A stretch of DNA of 62,884 bases from Roseiflexaceae bacterium (GTDB lineage: Bacteria; Chloroflexota; Chloroflexia; Chloroflexales; Roseiflexaceae), in the NCBI GenBank assembly GCA_947474225.1, contig CANJHS010000012.1:1-62884 (forward strand), in the 5' to 3' direction. Below the pieces are notes generated by a model that made no database searches, was not told where the DNA came from, and was given only the letters and a program-made list of their open reading frames with translations. Below are positions 47,404 to 58,044 of the stretch, piece by piece. Every line of letters starts with the position of its first letter. The first letter of the stretch is position 1. The translations under genes and the position numbers were made by a program.

Positions 47404-48634
47404 TCTTGATCGACTCATGACTGAGCGCCAGCTCGACGCCATTATCGTTGAAGGACCAGATGGCCTCGGTGCTGCCAACCCCGCATTTAATTATTTTGTG
47501 CGTGGCGCACATTTGACCGGTACGGTGATCAAGTTGCGACATCAACCTGCGATGTTGGTCCATAGTGACTGGGAGGTACTGCAGGCAGAAGAGACGGGGT
47601 TGGTCTGTGTTTCATCGAGCCGGTGGAACATGCGCGACATCATGCAACGTATTCCCGATCGTTTGGCAGCCCGTGTCGAATTGCGACGCCAGATGTTGAC
47701 CGATTTGCAGGTCAGCGGTCGTGTCGGCGTGTATGGAACGGTGCAGGCAGGGCCATTTTTGGCAATGCAACGTGGAATCGAAGCGGTGATGCCCGGTCTG
47801 ACATTTGTGGCTGAGCCAGACAAAGATCTCATCAGTGCGGCACGACTGACGAAAGACGAACACGAAATCGCCGTCATGCGTGCTGTCGGTGACAAAACCT
47901 GCCAAGTCGTCCAGGCAGCCGTCGACTACATCGCTCGTGCCAGTGCCGACGGCGACTACGTCGTCGACAGCCAGACGGGCGCGCGCTTGACCATAGGCGA
48001 TGTGCGCGCTTTTATTGACCGTGAACTCGCGTCCCGTGGCATGGTCGGCGAGGGGACTATTTTTGCACAAGGCCGTGATGCTGGTCTGCCCCATGCCCGC
48101 GGCCAAGATACGATGGAGCTACAACGCGGACAGGCGATAGTTTTCGACATCTTTCCCAAAGATGCATCCGGCTACTACCACGATATGACGCGGACATTTG
48201 CCATAGACTATGCCAGTCCGGAGCTACAGCAGGCATATGATGATGTCATTGGTGCTTTTGATGAGGTCGTCCAAGAATTCGAACTCGGGGCACCCACCAA
48301 ACCATACCAAACGATGGTGTGCAATTACTTCGAAGCACGTGGGCATGCCACCATTGGTACGACCTATCCCATCGAAGAAGGCTACATCCACTCGTTAGGT
48401 CATGGCTTGGGTCTTGAGGTGCACGAGGATTTTGGGTTCCCATCGTTGGCAGACCGCGGCGATGTCCTGGTACCAGGGGCGGTATTTAGCGTCGAACCTG
48501 GCTTGTACTACCCCAGTAAAGGATACGGTGTACGCGTCGAAGATACGTACTGGTGTACCCCAGATGGCCGTTTTGAGAGTCTGACCAATTTTTCGAAGGA
48601 ACTCATCATTCACCTCAAAGGCACTCGTCAGTAA
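47393..48634 (+). CDS. M24-family peptidase, Xaa-Pro type
   Basis: A 413-residue metallopeptidase of the aminopeptidase P/prolidase group. The N-terminal creatinase-like domain (to about 170) is followed by the pita-bread domain: FDIFPKDASGYYHDMTRTF has the two Asp ligands, HSLGHGLGLEVHED the His, FSVEPGLYYP and RVEDTYWC the two Glu. Cytoplasmic, with two metal ions. Exact substrate unknown. Starts within the end of nfo. Confidence 0.92.
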   Translation: MQRDLDRLMTERQLDAIIVEGPDGLGAANPAFNYFVRGAHLTGTVIKLRHQPAMLVHSDWEVLQAEETGLVCVSSSRWNMRDIMQRIPDRLAARVELRRQMLTDLQVSGRVGVYGTVQAGPFLAMQRGIEAVMPGLTFVAEPDKDLISAARLTKDEHEIAVMRAVGDKTCQVVQAAVDYIARASADGDYVVDSQTGARLTIGDVRAFIDRELASRGMVGEGTIFAQGRDAGLPHARGQDTMELQRGQAIVFDIFPKDASGYYHDMTRTFAIDYASPELQQAYDDVIGAFDEVVQEFELGAPTKPYQTMVCNYFEARGHATIGTTYPIEEGYIHSLGHGLGLEVHEDFGFPSLADRGDVLVPGAVFSVEPGLYYPSKGYGVRVEDTYWCTPDGRFESLTNFSKELIIHLKGTRQ

Positions 48635-48640
48635 GACGCG

Positions 48641-48649
48641 TGCTATACT
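48641..48649 (+). promoter_or_regulatory. Extended -10 promoter before GHMP kinase
   Basis: TGCTATACT: TATACT at 48644-48649 with an upstream TG. There is no clear -35 at 17 bases. About 31 bases before the kinase start. Confidence 0.5.
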
Positions 48650-48679
48650 TTGGTGAATCTGAACAATGGGAAATGAGTC

Positions 48680-49693
48680 ATGCGGATATACAAAGCAAAA
48701 GCGCCGATGCGCATAGGATTCTTTGGTGGCGGCACCGACGTCAGTCCCTATGCCGAAGAACACGGTGGCAAGGTACTCAATTGCACCATTGACAAATACG
48801 TTCGCTGTATGTTGCGTCCCAGCAATGACGGGGCGCTGACCATTCGGTCGCTCGACCTCGAAGAAGTCAGTCGTAATACCACTGGTCATTGGGATGGAAC
48901 GTTGAGCTTGCCACAAGCAGTGCTCGATGCCGTGCCTGAGGCCAAAGGTGTCGAAGTGACCATGTTTTCGGATGTGCCGCCTGGCAGTGGGTTGGGATCT
49001 TCTTCAGCGCTCGTTGTTAGCATGCTCAAGTTGATGGGCGAGGCTTACAACTTCCGCATGACACCACACGAACTTGCCGAAACGGCTTTTCGCATAGAGC
49101 GCAAAGACCTGGGCATACCCGGTGGCCGCCAAGACCAATACGCAGCGGCGTTTGGTGGCATGTCGGTCTACCATTTTTCGAAGTCAGGTGTTATCGTCGA
49201 GCCTGTGCTGAGTGATCCAGATGCGCTCCTCGAGCTTGAGAGTTGCCTGCTGATTGGCTATATTGGCAGCCGCAAAATGCTCACTCACCAACTCGTCAAC
49301 GACCAAGTCGATCGTCTCAAGCACGGCAATACCCTGCGCTACCACGACGAGACCAAGGCATTTGTCGAGGAATCTGTGAAATTACTGCGCAACAAAAAAA
49401 TCGCAGATTTCGGACGACTCCTCCATGACGCCTGGGAGGTCAAGAAAGCCTTTTCGCCGTTGATTGCTCCGCCGATTGTCGACGAAGTCTATGCCAAGGC
49501 ACGCCGTAATGGAGCTTGGGGCGGCAAAATAACCGGCGCAGGCGGTGGCGGCTTTATGGTCATCGCATGCCCATTTGAAAAGCGACTCGAGATGGAACGT
49601 GTGCTGACCGAAGCCGGTATGGCGGTCCGCAACTTTTCGTTTACCACACAGGGTGTGCATGCCTGGAGCTACGAAAGCGAAGACGAACTCTAG
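48680..49693 (+). CDS. GHMP kinase, heptose 7-phosphate kinase-like
   Basis: A 337-residue GHMP-fold sugar kinase. APMRIGFFGGGTDVSPYAEEHGG is typical of the HddA group (D-glycero-alpha-D-manno-heptose 7-phosphate kinase), VPPGSGLGSSSALVVS is the ATP loop, and KITGAGGGGFMVI the third GHMP motif. The substrate might be a heptose phosphate, fucose or another sugar. No heptose-pathway gene is nearby, so I give no symbol. It ends before a strong terminator. Confidence 0.9.
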   Translation: MRIYKAKAPMRIGFFGGGTDVSPYAEEHGGKVLNCTIDKYVRCMLRPSNDGALTIRSLDLEEVSRNTTGHWDGTLSLPQAVLDAVPEAKGVEVTMFSDVPPGSGLGSSSALVVSMLKLMGEAYNFRMTPHELAETAFRIERKDLGIPGGRQDQYAAAFGGMSVYHFSKSGVIVEPVLSDPDALLELESCLLIGYIGSRKMLTHQLVNDQVDRLKHGNTLRYHDETKAFVEESVKLLRNKKIADFGRLLHDAWEVKKAFSPLIAPPIVDEVYAKARRNGAWGGKITGAGGGGFMVIACPFEKRLEMERVLTEAGMAVRNFSFTTQGVHAWSYESEDEL

Positions 49694-49706
49694 GGCGCAT
49701 ATTGCA

Positions 49707-49746
49707 AACGCCCCCCGAGTGGTATCCACTCGGGGGGCGTTTTTTG
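49707..49746. terminator. Bidirectional terminator
   Basis: AACGCCCCCCGAGTGG (49707-49722) pairs with 49726-49741 across a 3-base loop, then T-rich on the plus side and A-rich before it. It serves both the GHMP kinase and the convergent pth. Confidence 0.95.
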
Positions 49747-49748
49747 GA

Positions 49749-50321
49749 TTATTTTGTTTTGTTGTAGGTATTCATAGCGGTAGGTGTACCCTGGGTGATG
49801 ATGGTCGTCACACAATCCGCAGCACGGCTGAGCAAATCGGGCAACTCTTGGGCTTCTTCGTCTTCAAATGTACCGAGTACATAGGCGAACGCCTCCCACC
49901 CCGATGGCACAGCACCGATGCCCACACGCACGCGCGGGAATTCCATTTGACCGAGGAGTTGGACAACGGAGCGCATCCCGTTGTGTGTCCCAGCGCTGCC
50001 CCGTTCACGAATACGCAATGCACCAAACGGCAAATCGAGGTCATCATAGACCACCACGATGTTTGTCGGGGGTACTTTGTACCAACTGGCCAGGCCACTC
50101 GCCGAGATGCCGCTGCGATTCATATAGGTCTGGGGCCATGCGCAGACAACTTTTGCGCCTGCGATTGTGCCACTGGAGAGCTTGGCCTGGGCACGCGTGC
50201 CATCGGGTCGCAGGTTGTGCTTTTGTGCAAAGACGTCGAGCACTTCAAAGCCAATATTGTGTCGTGAGCGGGCATATTGTGTGCCTGGATTGCCTAGGCC
50301 GATAATGAGCCACGTATTCAT
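49749..50321 (-). CDS. pth: Peptidyl-tRNA hydrolase
   Basis: A 190-residue enzyme that frees tRNA from peptidyl-tRNA. WLIIGLGNPGTQYARSRHNIGFEVLD holds Asn10 and the catalytic His, PQTYMNRSG the second Asn, YDDLDLPFG the Asp, and GSAGTHNGMRSVV the conserved His-Asn pair. Normal length. Confidence 0.96.
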   Translation of the reverse strand: MNTWLIIGLGNPGTQYARSRHNIGFEVLDVFAQKHNLRPDGTRAQAKLSSGTIAGAKVVCAWPQTYMNRSGISASGLASWYKVPPTNIVVVYDDLDLPFGALRIRERGSAGTHNGMRSVVQLLGQMEFPRVRVGIGAVPSGWEAFAYVLGTFEDEEAQELPDLLSRAADCVTTIITQGTPTAMNTYNKTK

Positions 50322-50379
50322 AGCAGTACGATTCTATGCTGTGCCCAACACGGTGTGTCGGGGATCGATTGGTAAAGTG

Positions 50380-51444
50380 CTAACGGTCGGTGCCGATGAT
50401 GTGCGTAATATCTGACACACCGTCACGACGCATCAGGGCTGCGAGTCCCCAGGTGAGTAGCGCAACGAGTGCGGGGCCGGTATAGATCATTGCGGTATAG
50501 ACTTGAACGGCACTGGCCCCGGCTTTAAGCCGCGCATAGACGTCAGCAGCGGTCGAAATGCCGCCTACGGATATGATAGGAACCCTACCCTGCGTCAGGG
50601 CCACTACAGCCCGGAGCGTGGCCATACTGAGGGTGTTGAGCGGTGCACCGCTGAGTCCACCGGCTTCGTCTACCGAAGCGCTGGTCACACCCGGTCGTGT
50701 TACCGTCGTATTTGTTGCAATAATACCGCTTATCCCATAGTCGATGGCAGTTGCGATGACCTGTTCGAGCTGTTCTGTCGTTTCGTCTGGTGAGATTTTG
50801 AGAAAAATGGGCTTCTGGAGGAAGGCATTAGCAGCACGGATAGCACCGAGTAGCTCTTGCAGTGCTGCTGTCTCATGCAATTGGCGCAATCCAGGGGTAT
50901 TGGGCGAAGAGATGTTCAGCGCGACATAATCTGCATGAGGGGCCAAGGTCGTGTAGGCTGCAAGATAGTCTGCTGTTGCGTCTGCAAGCGCCGTGTCGCG
51001 GTTTTTGCCGATATTAATACCAATCGGCAGCCCCTGAGGACGGCTTACCAAACGCTGTGCGACCACAGCCATGCCGTCGCTGTTAAATCCCATGCGATTG
51101 ATGAGACCCTGCTCTGCTGATAGTCGGAACATGCGTGGTTTTGGATTGCCGGCCTGCGGGCGTGGTGTGACGGTACCAACCTCGATATGACTGAATCCCA
51201 AACATGCCATCCCGTGGGTGACGTCGCCGTGTTTGTCAAATCCTGCGGCTAATCCGACCGGGTGTGCGAAGCTCAGGCCCGCTATTGTTGTGGACATACC
51301 GCGGGTCGCGGGACGGTAAATGCTTTTGAGGATGGACGCCATGCCGGGGACGGCTATGGCAGTGTTGAGGGTACGCACGGTGCGTTCGTGTGCTTCTTCG
51401 GGGTCAAGTTGGAATAACGCGGAACGCAGCAGTGGGTACAGCAT
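50380..51444 (-). CDS. pyrD: Dihydroorotate dehydrogenase, quinone class
   Basis: A 354-residue FMN enzyme of pyrimidine synthesis, class 2. The N-terminal helices (YPLLRSALFQLDPEEAHERT) for membrane and quinone docking mark this class. VGLAAGFDKHGD, NISSPNTPGLR with catalytic Ser, and ISVGGISTAADVYARLKAGASAVQVYT at the FMN site are typical. Implies a quinone-using respiratory chain. It lies upstream of pth on the minus strand, with 58 bases between. Confidence 0.96.
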   Translation of the reverse strand: MLYPLLRSALFQLDPEEAHERTVRTLNTAIAVPGMASILKSIYRPATRGMSTTIAGLSFAHPVGLAAGFDKHGDVTHGMACLGFSHIEVGTVTPRPQAGNPKPRMFRLSAEQGLINRMGFNSDGMAVVAQRLVSRPQGLPIGINIGKNRDTALADATADYLAAYTTLAPHADYVALNISSPNTPGLRQLHETAALQELLGAIRAANAFLQKPIFLKISPDETTEQLEQVIATAIDYGISGIIATNTTVTRPGVTSASVDEAGGLSGAPLNTLSMATLRAVVALTQGRVPIISVGGISTAADVYARLKAGASAVQVYTAMIYTGPALVALLTWGLAALMRRDGVSDITHIIGTDR

Positions 51445-51545
51445 GGATTTCTCGCTCTAGGCACATATATTTTATTGTAGCACTGCTCACCTGTTAGTGA
51501 AAAAACGGTGTAATGGCGGGCAGCTACACCTTCGCAAAACTCGTT

Positions 51546-51575
51546 TTGACAAACCATACTCCGGCAGTGTACTAT
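51546..51575 (+). promoter_or_regulatory. Promoter of tRNA-Pro
   Basis: TTGACA (51546-51551), 18 bases, TACTAT (51570-51575), 11 bases before the tRNA's first base. Confidence 0.75.
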
Positions 51576-51585
51576 TAGGATGTTG

Positions 51586-51663
<78 letters not shown>

Positions 51664-51687
51664 TTCAAATTGTAATGTTCGAATTGT

Positions 51688-51715
51688 CCACTCTGAAGAG
51701 TGGGCCTTTTGTTTT
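51688..51715 (+). terminator. Terminator of tRNA-Pro
   Basis: CCACTC (51688-51693), 4-base loop, GAGTGG (51698-51703), then GCCTTTTGTTTT. Short, but well placed 25 bases after the tRNA. Confidence 0.75.
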
Positions 51716-52107
51716 GTGGACTTTGCCAGTACTCTCTTCTGTGAAGCCTTAAACGTGCGATTATCGATTGCCTGTTTGCTGCATCGAAACGAGTTGTATC
51801 AGCATCTCAGCGGGAGTAATCTGCACAAAACGACTGCTGAATGCAATCAGAACACGGAATTTAGGGGATGCTGGAGGCGAGTTGCGCGGTGTATAAACTT
51901 GACAGTTTTTTGAGTCATGTTTTATACTGCTTTTTACGCCGCGATAACACAACGCGGAATTGTATCGTTAACAACGATGAATGTGATTCGTGCGGCGAAC
52001 CGACTGGTACGCCGCCTTCATATCGCCCGCAATCGGTCTTTCTAGTGGTGTGATTCGATTACTGTCCGTGCAGCCATGGCAAGAGCCAGATTAAAGGATT
52101 TGATGTA
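51716..52107 (+). other. Intergenic stretch and leader of sigma gene
   Basis: The first 180 bases hold nothing I can name. A promoter follows at 51899-51928, and the remaining 170 bases (about 51935-52107) are an expected untranslated leader of the sigma factor gene. It contains complementary words such as GTTAAC...GTTAAC-like and TACGCCG / CGGCG pieces, but no clear known RNA family. Confidence 0.5.
51899..51928 (+). promoter_or_regulatory. Promoter of sigma factor gene
   Basis: TTGACA (51899-51904), 18 bases, TATACT (51923-51928). Transcription starts near 51935, about 170 bases before the ATG. Confidence 0.7.
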
Positions 52108-53499
52108 ATGACCCTTCTGAGTGCCGGCATAGCGCTTGACGACGATGTCGATTCGAATGCTCACGAGCCCGAAATCGTCGAATCTGATTTGTCCGTAGGC
52201 GCTCTTCCGGATGCAGTCCAATACTACTTACAGGCAATAGGCCGTACAGCATTGCTGAATTCACGGCGCGAGATTGAACTCGCCCGCCGCATCGAAGTAG
52301 TTTTATTCCTCGAGCATGCAAAAAAATCCCTCATCGCAACCGATCGTGATGAACAAATGTACGAAGTCGCAACGCATATGCTCATGTCGTTGCTCGGTAC
52401 ATTACCTGCAATGCGGGCTGCGATGGGGTTCCTCTATGAGCTTGTAGACCGTGAAGTCCAATCGGTATGGTCATTCTCGGTTGCTATCGAGACATTCTAT
52501 GCGCTCAGCGCTGCTATGCGAGCAGAATACTTTCGCCGGCGAGAAGCACATGTACGCGTCTTGGCTGGTGATGACGCGCGACTCAACGAACCCGAGCATC
52601 TGCGCGAATTGACTGATGCCTTCGATACACAGGTCAAAACGGTCGCGATCGCCTGGCAATTATTGCCCTTATCTGTGTTGACAATGATCGAGCGCGATAC
52701 CCTGCACGATCTCGAGAATGTATTTTCTTCCGCTATTTTGCTGCGTAGTACTTTCCGAAATGCTGAGCAGTCCGGCACGACGGCACGTGAAGAGTTGACT
52801 GAGGCAAATTTACGATTGGTCGTGAGTATTGCCAAAAAATATGTCGGCAGAGGATTGTCGTTGCTCGACCTCATCCAAGAGGGGAACATCGGTTTGATGC
52901 GCGCCGTGGAGAAGTTCGACTGCTGGAAGGGCAATCGCTTTTCGACGTATGCAACATGGTGGATTCGGCAGGCAGTGACACGTGCAATCGCGGAGCAAGG
53001 TCGAACGATTCGACTCCCCGTACACATGGGGGAATCCTTCAGCCAAGTAAAGCGCGTAGTTGACCGTTTGTCGCAGACATTGGAGCGCAATCCTTCGCCC
53101 GAAGAAATTGCCAAGGCGCTCGAAATGCCAGTCGAACGTGTCGTCCATATTCTCGAATCGGCGCGTCAGCCAATTTCGCTCGAAACACCGGTTGGTGATG
53201 ACAACGAACATACTTTGGGTGAATTCCTCGAAGACGATATCATGCAGAGTCCGGGCGAATGGGCTGCCCGGCAAATGCTTCGCCAGGATTTGGTGACAGC
53301 GCTCAACAAGCTCACCGATCGCGAACGCCGCATCATTGATATGCGTTATGGGCTCGCAGATGGTCGCCGTCGCACGCTCGAAGAGGTAGGGCAGGTATTG
53401 GGCATGACCCGCGAACGCGCTCGGCAGATCGAATCTGAGGCGTTACGTCGGCTGCGTACGACCGATATCGGTCAGCATTTGAAGGATTATCTGGAATAA
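52108..53499 (+). CDS. Sigma-70 factor, RpoD/SigA type
   Basis: A 463-residue primary-type sigma factor. Region 1.2 ([31 protein letters not shown], about 33-64) is followed by a long non-conserved insertion (about 65-225). Region 2 ([18 protein letters not shown]...[18 protein letters not shown]...[17 protein letters not shown]), region 3, and region 4 with the helix-turn-helix [20 protein letters not shown] follow. Region 1.1 is absent. It could be the housekeeping factor or a group 2 paralogue; the window does not decide. AAAGGA lies 10 bases ahead of the ATG. Ended by a very strong terminator. Confidence 0.93.
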   Translation: MTLLSAGIALDDDVDSNAHEPEIVESDLSVGALPDAVQYYLQAIGRTALLNSRREIELARRIEVVLFLEHAKKSLIATDRDEQMYEVATHMLMSLLGTLPAMRAAMGFLYELVDREVQSVWSFSVAIETFYALSAAMRAEYFRRREAHVRVLAGDDARLNEPEHLRELTDAFDTQVKTVAIAWQLLPLSVLTMIERDTLHDLENVFSSAILLRSTFRNAEQSGTTAREELTEANLRLVVSIAKKYVGRGLSLLDLIQEGNIGLMRAVEKFDCWKGNRFSTYATWWIRQAVTRAIAEQGRTIRLPVHMGESFSQVKRVVDRLSQTLERNPSPEEIAKALEMPVERVVHILESARQPISLETPVGDDNEHTLGEFLEDDIMQSPGEWAARQMLRQDLVTALNKLTDRERRIIDMRYGLADGRRRTLEEVGQVLGMTRERARQIESEALRRLRTTDIGQHLKDYLE

Positions 53500-53505
53500 C
53501 GTGAG

Positions 53506-53550
53506 ATACCAAAACCCCCGCCGTGTCTGACACGGCGGGGGTTTTGGTAT
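53506..53550. terminator. Very long bidirectional terminator
   Basis: A 21-base arm (53506-53526, ATACCAAAACCCCCGCCGTGT) pairs perfectly with 53530-53550 across 3 bases. It begins 6 bases after the sigma stop and serves the convergent pyrG as well. Confidence 0.96.
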
Positions 53551-53595
53551 TGTCGTGTTGCAGTTGGTTGATTGTGACCCACCACAGGCGAGTGT

Positions 53596-55320
<1,725 letters not shown>

Positions 55321-55992
55321 TCACGCACTCGCAGTGGGTTTGAGCAGGATGATTTTGGCTGAACCACCGGCGGGGGGAAGGTTTGCCGCAGTCACTGTTA
55401 GTTTGTCTTCAAAGACCGGCTCTTTGATACTATGTGCCTGTAGGAAGCGGTCGATGCTGTCGAGCGGATTGTCCATCACGGCCTGTTCACCTGCGTAATG
55501 CATGGGAATGACAATGCGTGGTTCGAGCTGGGCGATGATTGCAGAAGCGTCGTTGGCATTGAGTGACTCGTTGCCGCCGACCGGCAGGAAGAGGACATCA
55601 ATATCACCTATTTCTTCGACTTGGGCTGCGGTGAGTTCGTGGCCAAGGTCGCCGAGATGTGCAAAAGCAATATCGTCGACGTGTGCCACAAAGATGGTAT
55701 TGTTGCCCAGCTCAGCGCCCTTTTTTTTGTCGTGATAGGTGCGCACTCCGGTTACCAAAATGCCGCCTACTTCATATTCACCAGGACCGGTGAATATATT
55801 CAGCGTCTCTTTGAGTGGCTTCACAACACTGGTGTTGTTATGGTCTTCGTGGGTATGACTCACCGTTACAATCGAGGCGGTGGGTTTGCCGATGTCATAG
55901 CCACTGGTACGATCGACGGGATCCATGATGACGACACCATCACGTCCGCGAATGCGGAAGCAGGCGTGGCCTAGGAATTGAATGTCTGGCAT
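55321..55992 (-). CDS. Metallo-beta-lactamase-fold hydrolase
   Basis: A 223-residue protein. IQFLGHACFRIRG starts the fold, HTHEDHNN is the H-x-H-x-D-H metal motif, and the later HLGDLGH and IPMHYAGEQ supply the other ligands. It resembles the UlaG/YtkL group of MBL-fold hydrolases, of mostly unknown substrate. ATG 55992 has GGGAG 6 bases ahead. It lies 64 bases after recX. Confidence 0.9.
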   Translation of the reverse strand: MPDIQFLGHACFRIRGRDGVVIMDPVDRTSGYDIGKPTASIVTVSHTHEDHNNTSVVKPLKETLNIFTGPGEYEVGGILVTGVRTYHDKKKGAELGNNTIFVAHVDDIAFAHLGDLGHELTAAQVEEIGDIDVLFLPVGGNESLNANDASAIIAQLEPRIVIPMHYAGEQAVMDNPLDSIDRFLQAHSIKEPVFEDKLTVTAANLPPAGGSAKIILLKPTASA

Positions 55993-56056
55993 GGAACGCT
56001 CCCAACATATGCTGTATGTCTCTATTGTGACGGAGTTTTGTGGTAGGCGCAAACGG

Positions 56057-56761
56057 TCATTCGTCTCGGTCGCAGTCGGCATCGTGCGTATTGCTTTGTT
56101 CTGCCCAGCAGCATTGTACTGCGGCACGAACTGCGCTCATCGGATAGCCGCGGCGGAGCAGTACGCCGCTGAGGCGGCGTGTATAGGTGATTTTGTCGAG
56201 CCCGCGTAATCGATTGGACAGTTTACGGGCATAGAGGAGTGCGTGGTCGGCGTCGGCTGCACCGATGTCGTGCTGTTGCGAGAGTGCCGATATCGCGTTT
56301 TTGGAGATCCCGTGTTTGTACAGGTCGCGTTGTATTGCCGTGCTCCCGCGGCTCGCGGTGCGCATCCGCTGTTCGATGAGATACGTGGCGAAGGCCTCGT
56401 CATTGATGAGCCCCGCCTCGCTTAGACGCTGGCAGACTGCGCTAATGGTTGTGCTATCAAAGGACTTTTGGCGCAATCGGTCGATGAGTTCACGCTGGCT
56501 GCGTGGCCGAATCTCGAGAAGTCGGAGGGCTGACTGTTTGGCCCGGTCGTAGTTGTCGCTTGCGACGAGACGATCGATTCGTGTTTGATCGAGTTGCTGG
56601 CCCACGAAGATGCCTTCGTGAGCCAGGGTATCGAGTGAGACGCCGATTGCGAATTCCCCGTCGATGTCGATTGACACGCGTTGGCTTTGGCGTACCTGCG
56701 CGCGAATCGATGTGACCTCACCGGGCTGCGGGGATGGGTTATTCTTCTTCGAAGAAAGCAT
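56057..56761 (-). CDS. recX: Regulatory protein RecX
   Basis: A 234-residue helical-repeat protein that restrains RecA filaments. [23 protein letters not shown]-like and [22 protein letters not shown] stretches are the RecX repeats. The only well-placed ATG in frame (56761) lies 23 bases inside recA in another phase, so the genes overlap and are coupled. A longer frame running through recA is a shadow of that gene. Confidence 0.9.
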   Translation of the reverse strand: MLSSKKNNPSPQPGEVTSIRAQVRQSQRVSIDIDGEFAIGVSLDTLAHEGIFVGQQLDQTRIDRLVASDNYDRAKQSALRLLEIRPRSQRELIDRLRQKSFDSTTISAVCQRLSEAGLINDEAFATYLIEQRMRTASRGSTAIQRDLYKHGISKNAISALSQQHDIGAADADHALLYARKLSNRLRGLDKITYTRRLSGVLLRRGYPMSAVRAAVQCCWAEQSNTHDADCDRDE

Positions 56762-57857
56762 CGCCGTCTTCTTCGGTAGGGACAACTTTGGCGACGCCCA
56801 TGGTGCCACGGTCCATTGCGGTTGCTTTGATTTGGCGCTCAACCTCGTCGAGCAGGTGCGGGTTATCCGCAAGGAATTGTTTGGCGTTCTCGCGACCTTG
56901 ACCGAGCCGGTCTTCGCCGAGGTAGAACCAGGCGCCGCTCTTGCGGACCAATTCCATCTCGGTAGCCATGTCGAGAATACTGCCCGGGCGTGAAATGCCT
57001 TCGTTGGCCATGATGTCGAACTCGGCTTGTCGGAATGGTGGAGCGATTTTGTTTTTGACGACTTTGACGCGGACGCGACTACCGATGGGATCGGTGCCGT
57101 TTTTGAGTGTCTCGATGCGGCGAATGTCGAGCCGCACTGATGCATAGAACTTGAGTGCTTGACCGCCTGTGGTCGTCTCGGGCGAGCCGAACATGACGCC
57201 GATTTTCATACGCAGTTGATTGAGAAAGATGACCACGGTCTTGGATTTGGAAATAGCGCCGGACAATTTGCGTAGTGCCTGGCTCATGAGACGTGCCTGC
57301 AAGCCTGGGAGGGAGTCGCCCATGTCTCCTTCGATTTCGGCACGGGGGACGAGTGCAGCGACGGAGTCAATGATGATGACGTCGACAGCGTTTGATCGTA
57401 CCAGGGTTTCGCAGATTTCGAGTGCTTGTTCACCGAAGTCTGGTTGCGAAACCAGCAGCGCATCAATGTTGACACCACAGCGGGCGGCATAGGCGGGGTC
57501 GAATGCGTGTTCGGCGTCGATGAATGCTGCGGTGCCGCCCATGCGTTGTGCCTCGGCGACGATATGTTGTGCCAAGGTTGTTTTGCCGCTAGATTCCGGT
57601 CCGTAAATCTCGACCACGCGACCGCGTGGGACTCCACCGGCTCCGAGGGCGATGTCGAGCGCAATCGAGCCTGTCGGTATGACGTCGATGGTCAGTTTAT
57701 TGCCGCCTTCGCCCATCTTCATGATGGACCCTTTGCCGTATTTGCGATCTATTTGGCTCATCGCCGCTGCCAACGCTTTTTCCTTTTCGGAACTGTTGGC
57801 GAGTGCGCCTGCTTGGGCTGCTTGGGCAGCTGTTTTATCGGATGTTGCTTTTGCCAT
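56739..57857 (-). CDS. recA: Recombinase RecA
   Basis: A 372-residue recombinase and SOS co-protease. An Ala/Lys-rich leader, then [14 protein letters not shown], the Walker [12 protein letters not shown] (about 85), [16 protein letters not shown] (Walker B) and [13 protein letters not shown] (L2 region), with an acidic tail FFEEE. ATG 57857 has CAGGAG 7 bases ahead. Promoter with SOS box at 57936-57964. Confidence 0.97.
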   Translation of the reverse strand: MAKATSDKTAAQAAQAGALANSSEKEKALAAAMSQIDRKYGKGSIMKMGEGGNKLTIDVIPTGSIALDIALGAGGVPRGRVVEIYGPESSGKTTLAQHIVAEAQRMGGTAAFIDAEHAFDPAYAARCGVNIDALLVSQPDFGEQALEICETLVRSNAVDVIIIDSVAALVPRAEIEGDMGDSLPGLQARLMSQALRKLSGAISKSKTVVIFLNQLRMKIGVMFGSPETTTGGQALKFYASVRLDIRRIETLKNGTDPIGSRVRVKVVKNKIAPPFRQAEFDIMANEGISRPGSILDMATEMELVRKSGAWFYLGEDRLGQGRENAKQFLADNPHLLDEVERQIKATAMDRGTMGVAKVVPTEEDGDAFFEEE

Positions 57858-57935
57858 GCTCGTGCTCCTGTTTGGCGGCCGATGCGGCCTCTCGTATTTG
57901 TGAACGGGTGTCAGGGTGGTGACTGACATGAGGGG

Positions 57936-57964
57936 ATTTTAGAACAAAAGTTCGACTTTGTCAA
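57936..57964 (-). promoter_or_regulatory. Promoter of recA
   Basis: Minus strand: TTGACA (57964-57959), 17 bases, TAAAAT (57941-57936). The spacer contains the SOS box, so bound LexA would cover the promoter. The leader is about 70 bases. Confidence 0.85.
57942..57953 (-). promoter_or_regulatory. LexA (SOS) box of recA
   Basis: On the minus strand GAACTTTTGTTC, with an outer C before and T after it. This is the GAAC-N4-GTTC core of the Bacillus-type box (CGAACRNRYGTTYC), not the proteobacterial CTG-N10-CAG form. It lies between -35 and -10 of recA. Confidence 0.8.
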
Positions 57965-57992
57965 GAGGGGGAATGAGAGGAGAAACGGCGTA

Positions 57993-58001
57993 TGGTACAC
58001 T
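57993..58001 (+). promoter_or_regulatory. Extended -10 promoter of surface cluster
   Basis: TGGTACACT: TACACT at 57996-58001 with an upstream TG, about 44 bases before the gene at 58045. There is no good -35. Confidence 0.4.
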
Positions 58002-58044
58002 AATCAAATAATTGTTTTGTTTGAACCATCTAAAGGTATGTGCG

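Noticed and set aside
56762-57145. N-terminal extension of recX through recA
   Set aside because: This part is recA read in another phase; recX proteins do not have it.
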